From the NCBI RefSeq assembly GCF_025869345.1, contig NZ_JAOZVW010000058.1, positions 1 through 48,816 of the forward strand: DNA of 48,816 nt, in the 5' to 3' direction. Under the pieces are notes generated by a model, which saw nothing but the letters and a program-made list of their open reading frames with translations, had not been told where the DNA came from and did not search any database. The position numbers and the translations under genes are program-made. The number at the start of each line of letters is the position of its first letter. Position 1 is the stretch's first letter. The DNA is from Sphingopyxis sp. (lineage in GTDB: Bacteria; Pseudomonadota; Alphaproteobacteria; Sphingomonadales; Sphingomonadaceae). Below are positions 24,777 through 33,249 of this stretch, one piece after another.

Positions 24777-26463
24777 AATCCGCCGGTGGGGTGCAACGCT
24801 GGCCGCGCTGTTGCTGGCGGGGTGCGCGGCATCGCAACCGCCCTCCTATGACCTGCTGATCCGGCACGGAACGATCGTCGACGGGTCGGGGAGAGCGGCT
24901 TTCACCGGCGACGTCGCCGTGCGGGGCGACCGCATCGCCTATGTCGGCGCCCACGCGCCGGGCACCGCGCGCCGGACCATCGACGCGGCCGGCAAGGCGG
25001 TGGCGCCGGGGTTCATCAACATGCTGAGCTGGGCGACCGAATCGCTGCTGATCGACGGGCGGGGTGAGAGCGACCTTCGCCAGGGCGTGACGCTGGAGGT
25101 GATGGGCGAAGGCAGTTCGATGGGGCCGCTGACCCCGACGATGGCGAAAGCACTGGTCGCGCAGCAGGAAGAGGGGCTCCGCTATCCGGTGCGCTGGACG
25201 ACGCTGGGCGGCTATCTGGACCATGTCGCGGCACAGGGGGTCGCGCCCAATATCGCCTCCTTCCTCGGCGCCGCGACGGCGCGCGAAATGGTGCTGGGCG
25301 ATACCGCCGCCGCCCCCGATCCGGCGCAGCTGCGCGCGATGCAGGGCGTCGTCCGGCAGGCGATGGACGAAGGCGCGATGGGGGTCGCCTCGGCGCTCAT
25401 CTATCCCCCCGGCGCCTTTGCCAGGACCCCCGAGCTGGCGGCGCTCGCCGGGACTGCGGCGCGTTGCGGCGGGATCTATGCGACGCATCTGCGCAGCGAG
25501 GGGGACCGCTTTCTCGAAAGCGTCGACGAGGCGATCGCGATCGGCCGCGCGGCCGATGTGCCCGTCCATTTCTATCACCTCAAAGTCGGCGGGCGCGACA
25601 ATTGGCCGAAGATGGCGGCGGCAATCGCGCGGATCGAGGCGGCGCGCCGGTCGGGGCTCAGGGTGAGCGCCGATGTCTATCCCTATATCGCCTCGGGAAC
25701 CGGCCTCGACGCGTCGATGCCGCCGTGGCTGTTCGACGGCGGCATGGAGGCGGGGATCGCGCGGCTGAAGAATCCCGCCACCCGCCGCCGCGTCGTCGCC
25801 GAGATGCAGGGCAAGGGCGACTGGGAAAATGTGCTGCGCATGGCCGGGCCCGACAAGGCGGTGATCGCCGGCGTCCGCACCGCCGCGCTGCAGCCGCTGG
25901 TCGGCCGCACCCTGGCCGACATCGCGCGCGAGCGCGGCGTGTCGGCCGAGGAAGCGGCGATCGAACTGGTCGTCGCCGACCGCGGCCGGGTCGACACCAT
26001 CTATCAGACGATGGACGAGGATAATCTGCGCGCCGCGCTCGCCTGGCCGTTCACCGCCATCGGATCGGACGCGCCGGCGATCGCGGCGGAAGGCGCGTTC
26101 CTGAACGGCCGCGCCCATCCGCGCACCTATGGCAGCTTCGCGCGCGTGCTGGCGCGCTATGCGCGCGACGAGAAGCGCCTGTCGCTGCCCGAGGCGGTGC
26201 GGCGGATGAGCGGCCTTCCCGCCGCGATCCTGGGGCTGGCCGACCGCGGCCTGCTGCGAACCGGCTATCTTGCCGATATCGTCCTGTTCGACCCGGAGAC
26301 GATCGCCGACCATGCCAGCTTCGCCGATCCGCACCGCTACGCGACCGGCGTATCCGACGTATTCGTCAACGGCATCGCGGCGCTCGCGGACGGAAAGCCC
26401 ACCGGCGCGGCGCCGGGCCGGGTCGTGCGCGGGCGCGGGTGGAAGGCCTGCCCCGCGAAGTGA
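24769..26463 (+). CDS. D-aminoacylase-like amidohydrolase lipoprotein
   Basis: A 564-residue amidohydrolase-superfamily protein close to N-acyl-D-amino-acid deacylases (YDLLIRHGTIVDGSGRAAF, GDRIAYVGAHAPG). I take GTG 24769 because it gives a short basic n-region, a hydrophobic core and the lipobox LLAGC; an ATG at 24739 is the alternative. It would be a lipoprotein facing the periplasm. Of the D-aminoacylase zinc ligands, the His of ATHLRSE, the His pair region of PVHFYHLK and the Asp of IGSDAPAI are kept. The usual HxH after PGFI is replaced by NMLSW, and the bridging Cys region reads LEVMGEGSS. This is either a variant metal site or a changed activity. It overlaps the AraC gene by eight bases. 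Confidence 0.82.
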   Translation: MARIRRWGATLAALLLAGCAASQPPSYDLLIRHGTIVDGSGRAAFTGDVAVRGDRIAYVGAHAPGTARRTIDAAGKAVAPGFINMLSWATESLLIDGRGESDLRQGVTLEVMGEGSSMGPLTPTMAKALVAQQEEGLRYPVRWTTLGGYLDHVAAQGVAPNIASFLGAATAREMVLGDTAAAPDPAQLRAMQGVVRQAMDEGAMGVASALIYPPGAFARTPELAALAGTAARCGGIYATHLRSEGDRFLESVDEAIAIGRAADVPVHFYHLKVGGRDNWPKMAAAIARIEAARRSGLRVSADVYPYIASGTGLDASMPPWLFDGGMEAGIARLKNPATRRRVVAEMQGKGDWENVLRMAGPDKAVIAGVRTAALQPLVGRTLADIARERGVSAEEAAIELVVADRGRVDTIYQTMDEDNLRAALAWPFTAIGSDAPAIAAEGAFLNGRAHPRTYGSFARVLARYARDEKRLSLPEAVRRMSGLPAAILGLADRGLLRTGYLADIVLFDPETIADHASFADPHRYATGVSDVFVNGIAALADGKPTGAAPGRVVRGRGWKACPAK

Positions 26464-26467
26464 CCGC

Positions 26468-28591
26468 TCAATCGGCGTCCGACTGGATCAGCGGCCCGCA
26501 ATCGGCGGCGACGTCTTCCGCCGCCCACGCCGCCGCCCCGTCGATCGCTCGGCGATAAACCGGCATCGCGGCCGCCATCGCCGCGTCCTGATAGGATCGG
26601 CGGGTCGGCGACGCCGCCTCGCGCAGATAGCGCCTCGCCATCCGCCCCGCCGCGCTGTCATGCCCGCGAGACGCATAAAGCCAGCGTTCCCACATCGTCG
26701 TGCGCGTGTCGGGTTCGGGCGAGTGGATGAAATCGTCGGGATCGCAGCAGAATTCGATCAGCGCGCCGGCAAGGTCGGTCCGCGGCGCCAGCGCGCGGCG
26801 CAGGCCCCACATCAGGACGCCGTGATGATGCGGGCGCCGCTGCGAGGTGCCGCTGGCCCATTGGGCGTCGACAGTGGCGGGGTCGAGCGCCTCTTCGCCC
26901 CACCATTGCCCTGCCCGCCGGTGCAGCGCGCCGCCGCCGCTCGCGTCGAAGCCGACGAAGATCAGGCGGCCGTCGCCGATCGGGATCAGGCTGTGCCAGT
27001 CGATATAGGCGACGTGGCGCGCGCGGCCGCAGCGCCGGGTGACGATGCCGGTCACGATCCGCGACGACCATTGCGGCGCGTCGCCGCCATATTCGACCCC
27101 GTCCGGGTCGGCATATTGGCCGCAGCTCAGTGCATTGGCGACCGCCCAGTCGCCATGGACCGCGACCGCCTCCGCCACCGCCGCATCCCATTCGCCGACC
27201 AGCGCCTCGTCGAGCCCGGTGCGCCGCGGCAGATCGCCCTGGATGGCCGCATAGACCGGGTTCGCGGGCGGCGGCGCGGCGAAATCGATGAAATTGCGGT
27301 TGAGATCGACATTGTTCTCGTTGACCCGCAGCATGTGAGCGAAGCCGAACGGGTTGACCGCATGGACGAACAGCATCGCGACGCCCTGCGGCAGCGGCTG
27401 CCCACCATGAAGGGTCAGCCAGTGGACCTGCGCCGCCGATCCGTTGAAGCCTTCGGCGCCGTGCGTCCCCGACAGCGACAGGACGACGACGTCGGCGTCC
27501 TCGGGGCCCAGCCAGGCGGCATCGAGGAACAGGGGCTCGCCGTCCGGCCCGTCGTGGCCGGGCAGCCGATGCGCTTCCAATATCGCGCCGGCGCGCTCGG
27601 CGGCGCTGCGAAACCTGGCGCGCGCTTCGCTATAATCTCCGGCAAAGGCGGGGTGCGGATCGGCGGGCGCGGGGCGGTCGTCGTGGAGCCGCGCGATCCG
27701 CACCGCCATCGCATCGCGCCGGTCACGCAAGGCGGCGGGGCCCGGATCGGCCAGGCGCGCGCGCCAGTCGGCGGCCACCCGCGCCTGCAATTCGGGCGTC
27801 CAGGCGGGAAAGGGTTCGTGATGGACGAGCTCGCGGCCGAAATCGAAGGCGGCGATATGCGTCAGCCACGCGGCGGGATCGGCGTCGCGGATATTCAACG
27901 CATAGCCGCCGAACAGTCCGACCGCGGCGGTGCGCGGTCCGATGCCGTGCATCAGCGCCGCGTCGACCTCAGCCACCGTCGCCTCCCCGCGGGCGACCAT
28001 CTGCAACGCTTCGCGCGCAATCGCCATCTGCAGCCGGTTCGCGAGGAATCCGGTGACCTCGCGGTCCAGCCGCAGCGGGCGCTTGCCCGCCGAGCGATAG
28101 AAGGCGCAGGCGCGTTCGACCGCCGCTGCGCTGGTCGCGGGGCCGCCCACCACCTCGACCAGCGGGATCGCATAGGGCGGGTTGATCGGATGGCCGATCA
28201 GCAGCCGCCCGGGATGGCGGCATCGCACCGCAAGCCGCGAGATCGGGAAATCGGACGTGCTCGACGCGATGACCACCCCGGCGGGCGCGATGCGGTCGAT
28301 ATCGGCGAACAGGCGCTGTTTCAGCTCCAGCGATTCGGGGGCGCTTTCCTGCACGAACGTCGCGCCGGCCAGCGCCGTTTCGAGGCAGCCGGTAAAGAAC
28401 AGACGCGCGCGGATCGCATGGGCCGGCACGTCGAGCACCCCCGCCACGCGGATCGCCATGGCGTCGAGCGCCGCCGCCGCCGCCGGATCGGGGTCCTGCA
28501 CATTCACGCGACAGCCGCGCGCTGCGAACAGCGCCGCCCAGGCATTGCCGATCACCCCGGCCCCGATGCAGGCCACCGTCTCCTCGCGCAT
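26468..28591 (-). CDS. 3-hydroxyacyl-CoA dehydrogenase / DUF2817 peptidase fusion
   Basis: A 707-residue two-part protein in one uninterrupted frame. Residues 1-305 are a complete NAD-dependent 3-hydroxyacyl-CoA dehydrogenase-type enzyme (lambda-crystallin / L-carnitine dehydrogenase branch): GxGxxG at 10-15, catalytic His134 in GHPINPPY, Glu146, Asn185, ending in the family-typical RDRRDAMAVRIARL. Residues 315-700 are a complete DUF2817 domain, an M14-like zinc carboxypeptidase fold: His377 and Glu380 in SGTHGAEG, the NNVDLNRNF substrate loop at 427-434, and His533 in DWHS. No signal peptide is seen. It may link hydrolysis of an amide with oxidation of a released hydroxy acid. Start ATG 28591; GTG six bases upstream is possible. 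It is divergent from the POT transporter. Confidence 0.82.
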   Translation of the reverse strand: MREETVACIGAGVIGNAWAALFAARGCRVNVQDPDPAAAAALDAMAIRVAGVLDVPAHAIRARLFFTGCLETALAGATFVQESAPESLELKQRLFADIDRIAPAGVVIASSTSDFPISRLAVRCRHPGRLLIGHPINPPYAIPLVEVVGGPATSAAAVERACAFYRSAGKRPLRLDREVTGFLANRLQMAIAREALQMVARGEATVAEVDAALMHGIGPRTAAVGLFGGYALNIRDADPAAWLTHIAAFDFGRELVHHEPFPAWTPELQARVAADWRARLADPGPAALRDRRDAMAVRIARLHDDRPAPADPHPAFAGDYSEARARFRSAAERAGAILEAHRLPGHDGPDGEPLFLDAAWLGPEDADVVVLSLSGTHGAEGFNGSAAQVHWLTLHGGQPLPQGVAMLFVHAVNPFGFAHMLRVNENNVDLNRNFIDFAAPPPANPVYAAIQGDLPRRTGLDEALVGEWDAAVAEAVAVHGDWAVANALSCGQYADPDGVEYGGDAPQWSSRIVTGIVTRRCGRARHVAYIDWHSLIPIGDGRLIFVGFDASGGGALHRRAGQWWGEEALDPATVDAQWASGTSQRRPHHHGVLMWGLRRALAPRTDLAGALIEFCCDPDDFIHSPEPDTRTTMWERWLYASRGHDSAAGRMARRYLREAASPTRRSYQDAAMAAAMPVYRRAIDGAAAWAAEDVAADCGPLIQSDAD

Positions 28592-28624
28592 CTCCACCCC
28601 CGTCGCTGCCGCTTCGCAAATGTC

Positions 28625-28654
28625 ATTATTATTCCAATAATCACAGATTGACAA
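28625..28654 (-). promoter_or_regulatory. Promoter of the fusion gene
   Basis: On the minus strand, TTGTCA (28654-28649) and AATAAT (28630-28625) are 18 bases apart, five of six matches each. It shares bases with the -35 of the opposite promoter. Confidence 0.5.
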
Positions 28655-28676
28655 CTTTTGTAATTTTGAGATCATT
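28648..28676 (+). promoter_or_regulatory. Promoter of POT transporter
   Basis: TTGACA (28648-28653) is a perfect -35 box; the best -10 at 17 bases is the poor ATCATT (28671-28676), which would fit an activated promoter. The start codon is at 28711. Confidence 0.4.
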
Positions 28677-28710
28677 GGTGGCGCGGCACGAAGCCGGCGG
28701 GGGGATCGCG

Positions 28711-29979
28711 ATGACGGCAGAGGCGGAAAAAAGCTGGTTCGGTCACCCCGCGGGGCTGACCATCCTGTTCCTGACGCAGACGTGGGAACAATTTTCCTAT
28801 TACGGTATGCGCGCGATCGTCGTCTATTACATGGTGACCGACTTGGCGATGAGCCAGGCGAAGAGCTCGATGGTTTTCGGGGTCTATGTCGCCTTTTTCT
28901 ATCTGACGCCGATGCTGGGCGGGATCGTCACCGATCGCTGGCTGGGACGACGGCGGGCGATCATCCTCGGCGGGGCGATCATGGCGCTCGGCCATTTCCT
29001 GCTGACGTTCGAGCCCTTCTTCTATGCCGGACTTGCGGTGATCGTGATCGGCAACGGCTTTTTCCTGCCCGCGATCCCGGCACAGATCGGCGATCTCTAT
29101 CGGCCCGGCGATCCCCGCCACGCCGGTGCCTATAATATCTATTATGTCGGCATCAACATCGGTGGCTTCCTTGCCCCCTTCGTCTGCGGCACGCTGGGCG
29201 AGCTTTACGGCTGGCACTGGGGATTCGGCGCGGCAGGGGTCGGAATGCTCGCGGGGTTGCTCCTCTATATTCTCGGCGGCAAATATCTGCCCGCCGAGCC
29301 GGTTCGCCAGCCCGCCGCCGGCCCCGCGCGCACGCGCTTTTCGGGCCGGATCATTCTGCTGATGCTGGCGGTCGGTTTCGCCACCACCCTGTTTCGCGGC
29401 GCGTATCAGCAGGTCGGCAACACGGTGGCGATCTGGCTGGAAAGCGGAGTCGACCGCGGCGTCGGCACGCTGTCCATCCCGATGACCTGGTTCCAGGCGC
29501 TCAACCCGCTGTTCGTCTTTGCGTTGACCCCTTTGCTGCTCGGCCATTGGCGCCGCCGCGCCGCGATGGGCCGCGAGCGTCCGGCGATCGCCCGGATGGC
29601 GATCGGCGCGACGCTGGTCGCCCTGTCCTTCGCGATGCTGGCGGCGCTCGCCGGGGTCGCGCACGGCCAGCCGATCTATTGGCCGTGGCTGGTCGTCTTC
29701 TTCGCCGTGCTGACGCTGGGCGAGCTTTATATCCTGCCCACCGGCCTGTATTTGTTCGACCGGCTCGCACCGCCGGGATCGAGCGCTTTCGCGATCGCCG
29801 CCTGGTACGGCACCATCTTCACCGGCAGCCTGTTTTCGGGCTGGGTCGGCACCGGCTGGTCGGCGATGAGTCCCACCGCCTTCTTCCTCCTGCTCGCCGG
29901 ATGCTCGCTGGCGGGAGCCGCGATATTGGGACTGCTCGGCCGGACCGATCACTCGCGGCCGGAGAGCAACGCCTTATAG
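28711..29979 (+). CDS. POT-family (PTR2) peptide transporter
   Basis: A 422-residue inner-membrane transporter of the proton-dependent oligopeptide transporter family (MFS). The first helix and its loop read FLTQTWEQFSYYGMRAIVVY, the position of the ExxERF(S)YYG signature, and GGIVTDRWLGRRRAIILGG is the MFS loop 2-3 motif. GNGFFLPAIPAQIGDLY and YNIYYVGINIGGFLAP match POT helices 4 and 5. The proton-coupling Glu and the Arg of ExxER are both Gln here. It would import di- or tripeptides or peptide-like compounds. ATG 28711 has a GGGGGG tract ahead; a TTG at 28648 lies in the promoter. It diverges from the fusion gene and overlaps the convergent amidohydrolase by 31 bases. Confidence 0.88.
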   Translation: MTAEAEKSWFGHPAGLTILFLTQTWEQFSYYGMRAIVVYYMVTDLAMSQAKSSMVFGVYVAFFYLTPMLGGIVTDRWLGRRRAIILGGAIMALGHFLLTFEPFFYAGLAVIVIGNGFFLPAIPAQIGDLYRPGDPRHAGAYNIYYVGINIGGFLAPFVCGTLGELYGWHWGFGAAGVGMLAGLLLYILGGKYLPAEPVRQPAAGPARTRFSGRIILLMLAVGFATTLFRGAYQQVGNTVAIWLESGVDRGVGTLSIPMTWFQALNPLFVFALTPLLLGHWRRRAAMGRERPAIARMAIGATLVALSFAMLAALAGVAHGQPIYWPWLVVFFAVLTLGELYILPTGLYLFDRLAPPGSSAFAIAAWYGTIFTGSLFSGWVGTGWSAMSPTAFFLLLAGCSLAGAAILGLLGRTDHSRPESNAL

Positions 29980-31175
29980 CGTTCGGCGAGCCGGGTCTGG
30001 CGCGTGTCCATCGGCATCTGGCGGCCCGCGACGAACACCGCCGCCGGTCCATCGCCGATGTCGAGCGGATCGCCGCGCCAGACGACGATATCGGCGAGCT
30101 TGCCCGGCTCGATCGACCCGAGCCGGTCGGCCACGCCAAAGATCGTCGCCGGGTTCAGCGTCACCGCCTTCAGCGCTTCGTCCCAGGGCAGACCGTTACC
30201 GACCGCATTGCCCGCATATTGGGCGACCAGCCGGGCATCGTGCGGCGCGCCCGCGCTGAACCGATTGAGCGGCGCGATCGCGATCGTCACGCCTGCCTTC
30301 GCCAGCCGCGCCGCATTTTCCTGCGTTGCCGCCATGGTCTCGAAATCGACGGGCAGATTGGCGTAGCTGTCGACGATCACCGGAATCTTCGCCGCCGCGA
30401 TGCGATCGGCCACCATCCACCCTTCGGTCGCCCCCAGCATGACGACGCGGATCGACGGATGGCGCGCGGCAAAGGCGATCAATTGCTCGATATCGGGCGC
30501 GCGTTCGACATGCGCCACCATCGGCATCCTGCCCGCCAGCAACGCACGGAGCGCCTCGCCGTCCGGCCCCTGGGTTTCGGGCGCGGTGCGCAGCGCTTCT
30601 TCCAGCGTGATCCATGCCGCACCGCGCGCGCCGCCCGCGGCGGCAGCGCCCGCCGATCCCAGTTCGACCAGCGCCAGCGCGCGGGGCTCGAACAGCGGCG
30701 GCGCACCGTCGCCGGTCTGGATCAGCGCGCCGATGCCGCCAAAGATCGAACGGCTGGCGATCGGAAAAATCGCCCCGCGGGTCACGCCCTCGACCCGTGC
30801 CGTCGGGATGATCGTCGATGCCGGGTTGATGCCGTAATGCACGGCAAATCCGGCGGCGAAGGGCGCTCCCGCTGCCGACTGGTCCTGAGTCGAGGCCACG
30901 GTTTCCACCTCGACCAGCCCAAGCTGGCTATAGGCGCTGAACAGGCCGGGCGTGACCGGGCGGCCGCCCGCATCGACGACGCGGGCATCGGCGGGGACGG
31001 TGACCGTATCGCCGACCGCGACGATGCGATCGTCCTCGATCAACACTGTCCCCTTCTCGATCACCCCGCGTGCCGACAGGCTGTGGACCCGGCCGTTGAC
31101 GATCGCCACCGTCTCGGCCGCGGCGGGCACCGGCAACAGCGCGAGCAGCAGCGCGACGGCACGCCCGGCCTTCAT
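29949..31175 (-). CDS. Imidazolonepropionase-like amidohydrolase, atypical site
   Basis: A 408-residue amidohydrolase-superfamily protein with a signal peptide (MKAGRAVALLLALLPVPAAA, cut near AAA-ET). The composite beta-sandwich is clear at both ends (AIVNGRVHSLSARGVIEKGT; LGSIEPGKLADIVVWRGDP). Where metal-binding relatives have PGxxDxHxH, it reads VTPGLFSAYSQLGLVEVE, so the first two His ligands are missing. It may be a non-metal or inactive partner of the neighbouring amidohydrolase, to which it is coupled by ATGA (31172-31175). It would work in the periplasm. Such tandem pairs, one canonical and one atypical, occur in other Proteobacteria. Confidence 0.82.
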   Translation of the reverse strand: MKAGRAVALLLALLPVPAAAETVAIVNGRVHSLSARGVIEKGTVLIEDDRIVAVGDTVTVPADARVVDAGGRPVTPGLFSAYSQLGLVEVETVASTQDQSAAGAPFAAGFAVHYGINPASTIIPTARVEGVTRGAIFPIASRSIFGGIGALIQTGDGAPPLFEPRALALVELGSAGAAAAGGARGAAWITLEEALRTAPETQGPDGEALRALLAGRMPMVAHVERAPDIEQLIAFAARHPSIRVVMLGATEGWMVADRIAAAKIPVIVDSYANLPVDFETMAATQENAARLAKAGVTIAIAPLNRFSAGAPHDARLVAQYAGNAVGNGLPWDEALKAVTLNPATIFGVADRLGSIEPGKLADIVVWRGDPLDIGDGPAAVFVAGRQMPMDTRQTRLAERYKALLSGRE

Positions 31176-32653
31176 TTGCGATCTCCCGCGCCCGATTGGC
31201 CGAGCTCGAAATCGCTCACCCAGCGCGATTCCGGATTGCCGCGATCATAGACGACCGCGCCATCGACGAAGACCTTTTCGCTGTGCGTATAGACCGAAAA
31301 GGGATCGCCGCTCCACAGCACCACGTCAGCCATCTTGCCCGGTTCGAGCGATCCGGTGCGATCGGCGATGCCGAGCGCGGTCGCGGGATTGTAGGACATC
31401 CATTTCCACGCGTCGGCTTTTGAAATGTCGATGCCCATGCGGTGCGCGGCGGCACGCGCCTTCGCCCCTTCCTGGTTCAGATGCTGGATGGCGACGCTGT
31501 GATCCGAATGGATCATCGCGCAGCCGCCCGCCTGCTGCACCAGCCCGATATTCTGCGGCACGCCGTCATAGGATTCCATATTATAACCCCACCAGTCGGA
31601 CCACATCGCCGCGCAGACGCCCTCCCGCTTCAGCAGGTCGGGGATTTTATAGGCCTCGACCGCGTGGTGGAAGGCGCTGATATGATAGCCGAATTCGCGC
31701 GCCATGCTCATCACCAGCGCCATTTCGTCGGCGCGGTGGCAATGCATGTGGACGCGGATATCGCCATCCAGCACGCCGGCCAGCGTTTCCAGCGTCAGGT
31801 CGCGATCGGGGGCGGCCAGCCCCGTCGCGCCCGCCGCCTTCGCCTTGTCATAGGCCGCCCATGCGGCGCGATATTTCTGCGCCTTGATCCAGGTCGCGCG
31901 ATAGATGGCGAAATTGCCCATCCGGGTCGCGGGACGCTCGCCCTTCGTGCCATAGGGATGATTGGCCGAATTATAGGACATGGTGGGAATTTCGCCGCAC
32001 GCCATCTTGAGCCCATAGGGCGCGCCGGGGAATTTCATGTCCTGCACCGTGCGGGCCGGCACCGTCTTCAGCACCACCGTCCGCCCGCCGAACAAATTTC
32101 CCGATCCGGGCAGGATCTGCTGGGTCGTGACGCCGCCCGCCGCGGCGCGGCTGAACGCCGGGTCCTGAACCAGAACGCCATGTTCCGCCCAGACCTCGGC
32201 GGTCACGGGTCCGACGAATTCGTTGACGCTGTCGGCGCCGACCACTTCGGGCACCGGGCCATTGCCGACATGGCTGTGGACGTCGATGATTCCCGGGGTC
32301 ACCCATTTGCCGGTGCCGTCGATCACCTCGGCGTCGGCGGGGACGGGGATGTCCGCGCCGACGGCGACGATTTTGCCGCCCGACAGCAGGATCGAGCCCT
32401 TGTCGATCTGCCGTCCCCGCCCGTCGAGCAGCGTGGCGCCGGTGATGACCACCGGGCGCGACGGCAAGGGCCGATAGGTCGACGGATAGGGATCGCCGAT
32501 CGGCGGCGCGGCACCGGATGCGGCCCCCGTCAGCATCAGCGCCGCCGCGAGCGCTGCGGCGCAGCAACGGGCCGAAAATCCCCTGGTGCCATATCCGGTC
32601 ATCGCCCCGCGCATCATACCCCCTCCGGCTGGTCCAGCCCGCTTTGCGTTCAT
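31172..32653 (-). CDS. Secreted imidazolonepropionase-like amidohydrolase
   Basis: A 493-residue metal-dependent amidohydrolase. The metal site looks complete: DVHSHVG after TPGII, HMHCH and FHHAVEAYK in the barrel, and MIHSDHS for the late His/Asp. The closing beta-sandwich LEPGKMADVVLWSGDPFSVY is typical of imidazolonepropionase-like and peptidase-type members. A hydrophobic export signal (CCAAALAAALMLTGAASG) follows a long N-terminus. ATG 32653 overlaps the PaiB-family stop as ATGA with AGGGGG ahead; ATG 32614 with GGAGG seven bases upstream would give a more normal signal peptide. It is likely periplasmic, hydrolysing a cyclic or dipeptide amide; the exact substrate is unknown. Confidence 0.85.
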   Translation of the reverse strand: MNAKRAGPAGGGMMRGAMTGYGTRGFSARCCAAALAAALMLTGAASGAAPPIGDPYPSTYRPLPSRPVVITGATLLDGRGRQIDKGSILLSGGKIVAVGADIPVPADAEVIDGTGKWVTPGIIDVHSHVGNGPVPEVVGADSVNEFVGPVTAEVWAEHGVLVQDPAFSRAAAGGVTTQQILPGSGNLFGGRTVVLKTVPARTVQDMKFPGAPYGLKMACGEIPTMSYNSANHPYGTKGERPATRMGNFAIYRATWIKAQKYRAAWAAYDKAKAAGATGLAAPDRDLTLETLAGVLDGDIRVHMHCHRADEMALVMSMAREFGYHISAFHHAVEAYKIPDLLKREGVCAAMWSDWWGYNMESYDGVPQNIGLVQQAGGCAMIHSDHSVAIQHLNQEGAKARAAAHRMGIDISKADAWKWMSYNPATALGIADRTGSLEPGKMADVVLWSGDPFSVYTHSEKVFVDGAVVYDRGNPESRWVSDFELGQSGAGDRK

Positions 32654-33249
32654 GACCGCCCCCTGTCGAAACGCCGCATCCAGGCCACTGTATCGGGATC
32701 GGGCAGCGAACCGATGATCGATACCCGCGTTTCCGCGCGTTCATCCTGTCCCAGCTTGAACTTGCCGGTGAGGCCCGTCACGATGGCGCGGAATCCGACG
32801 ATGCCCCCAAGCATCGCATGATAGCGATCGCCGAGCTCGGCGATCGACCAGGGCCGAGGCCGCCCCTTCTCCATCGCCTCGACCAATGTTTCGAGCGCAT
32901 ATTCGGTGAGCGCCTCGTCGAACCGCACCTCGGCGCGAACTTTAAGCTGCGCATAATTCCATGTCGGCGCCCAATCGCGCACGCCGGCATGATCCGGGCT
33001 GACATAGCTGTCGGGGCCCCGAAACAGGATCGTCGCGCGCGGATCGGCGGTCAGCGCGGCGCGAAGCGGGTTCGACCGGGCCAGATGGCCGATCAGTTCG
33101 ACCAGCGCACCATCCTCATCGAAGCGTCCGACGAGCGGCAAGAGGCTTGCCTCCATCGCCGCAGCGCCGCCGCCGCAGACCCAGGCGAGCGGATAATCCT
33201 CCACCAGCTTGCGCACGTCGGAACCGTCAAATCGCTCGAAAAGCGTCAC
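32650..33249 (-). CDS. PaiB-family FMN-binding protein
   Basis: A 199-residue protein of the PaiB / FMN-binding negative transcriptional regulator family, with a split-barrel flavin fold. Visible family blocks are LVEDYPLAWVCGGG, ATILFRGPDSYVSPDHAG, VPTWNY-type WAPTWNYAQLKVRAEV, and a C-terminal IVGFRAIVTGLTGKFKLGQ. I use GTG 33249 because the family's N-terminus starts there and GAAGGGG precedes it; the only upstream in-frame ATG is about 170 bases away. Its stop overlaps the amidohydrolase start as ATGA. In Bacillus, PaiB is linked with protease and sporulation control and polyamine acetylation; here co-transcription with peptidase-like genes is the only clue. It is divergent from the MocR gene. 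Confidence 0.8.
   Translation of the reverse strand: MTLFERFDGSDVRKLVEDYPLAWVCGGGAAAMEASLLPLVGRFDEDGALVELIGHLARSNPLRAALTADPRATILFRGPDSYVSPDHAGVRDWAPTWNYAQLKVRAEVRFDEALTEYALETLVEAMEKGRPRPWSIAELGDRYHAMLGGIVGFRAIVTGLTGKFKLGQDERAETRVSIIGSLPDPDTVAWMRRFDRGRS

Noticed and set aside
26270..28651. 793-residue open frame antisense to the fusion gene
   Set aside because: Arg-rich shadow. The fusion frame has two complete domain signatures.
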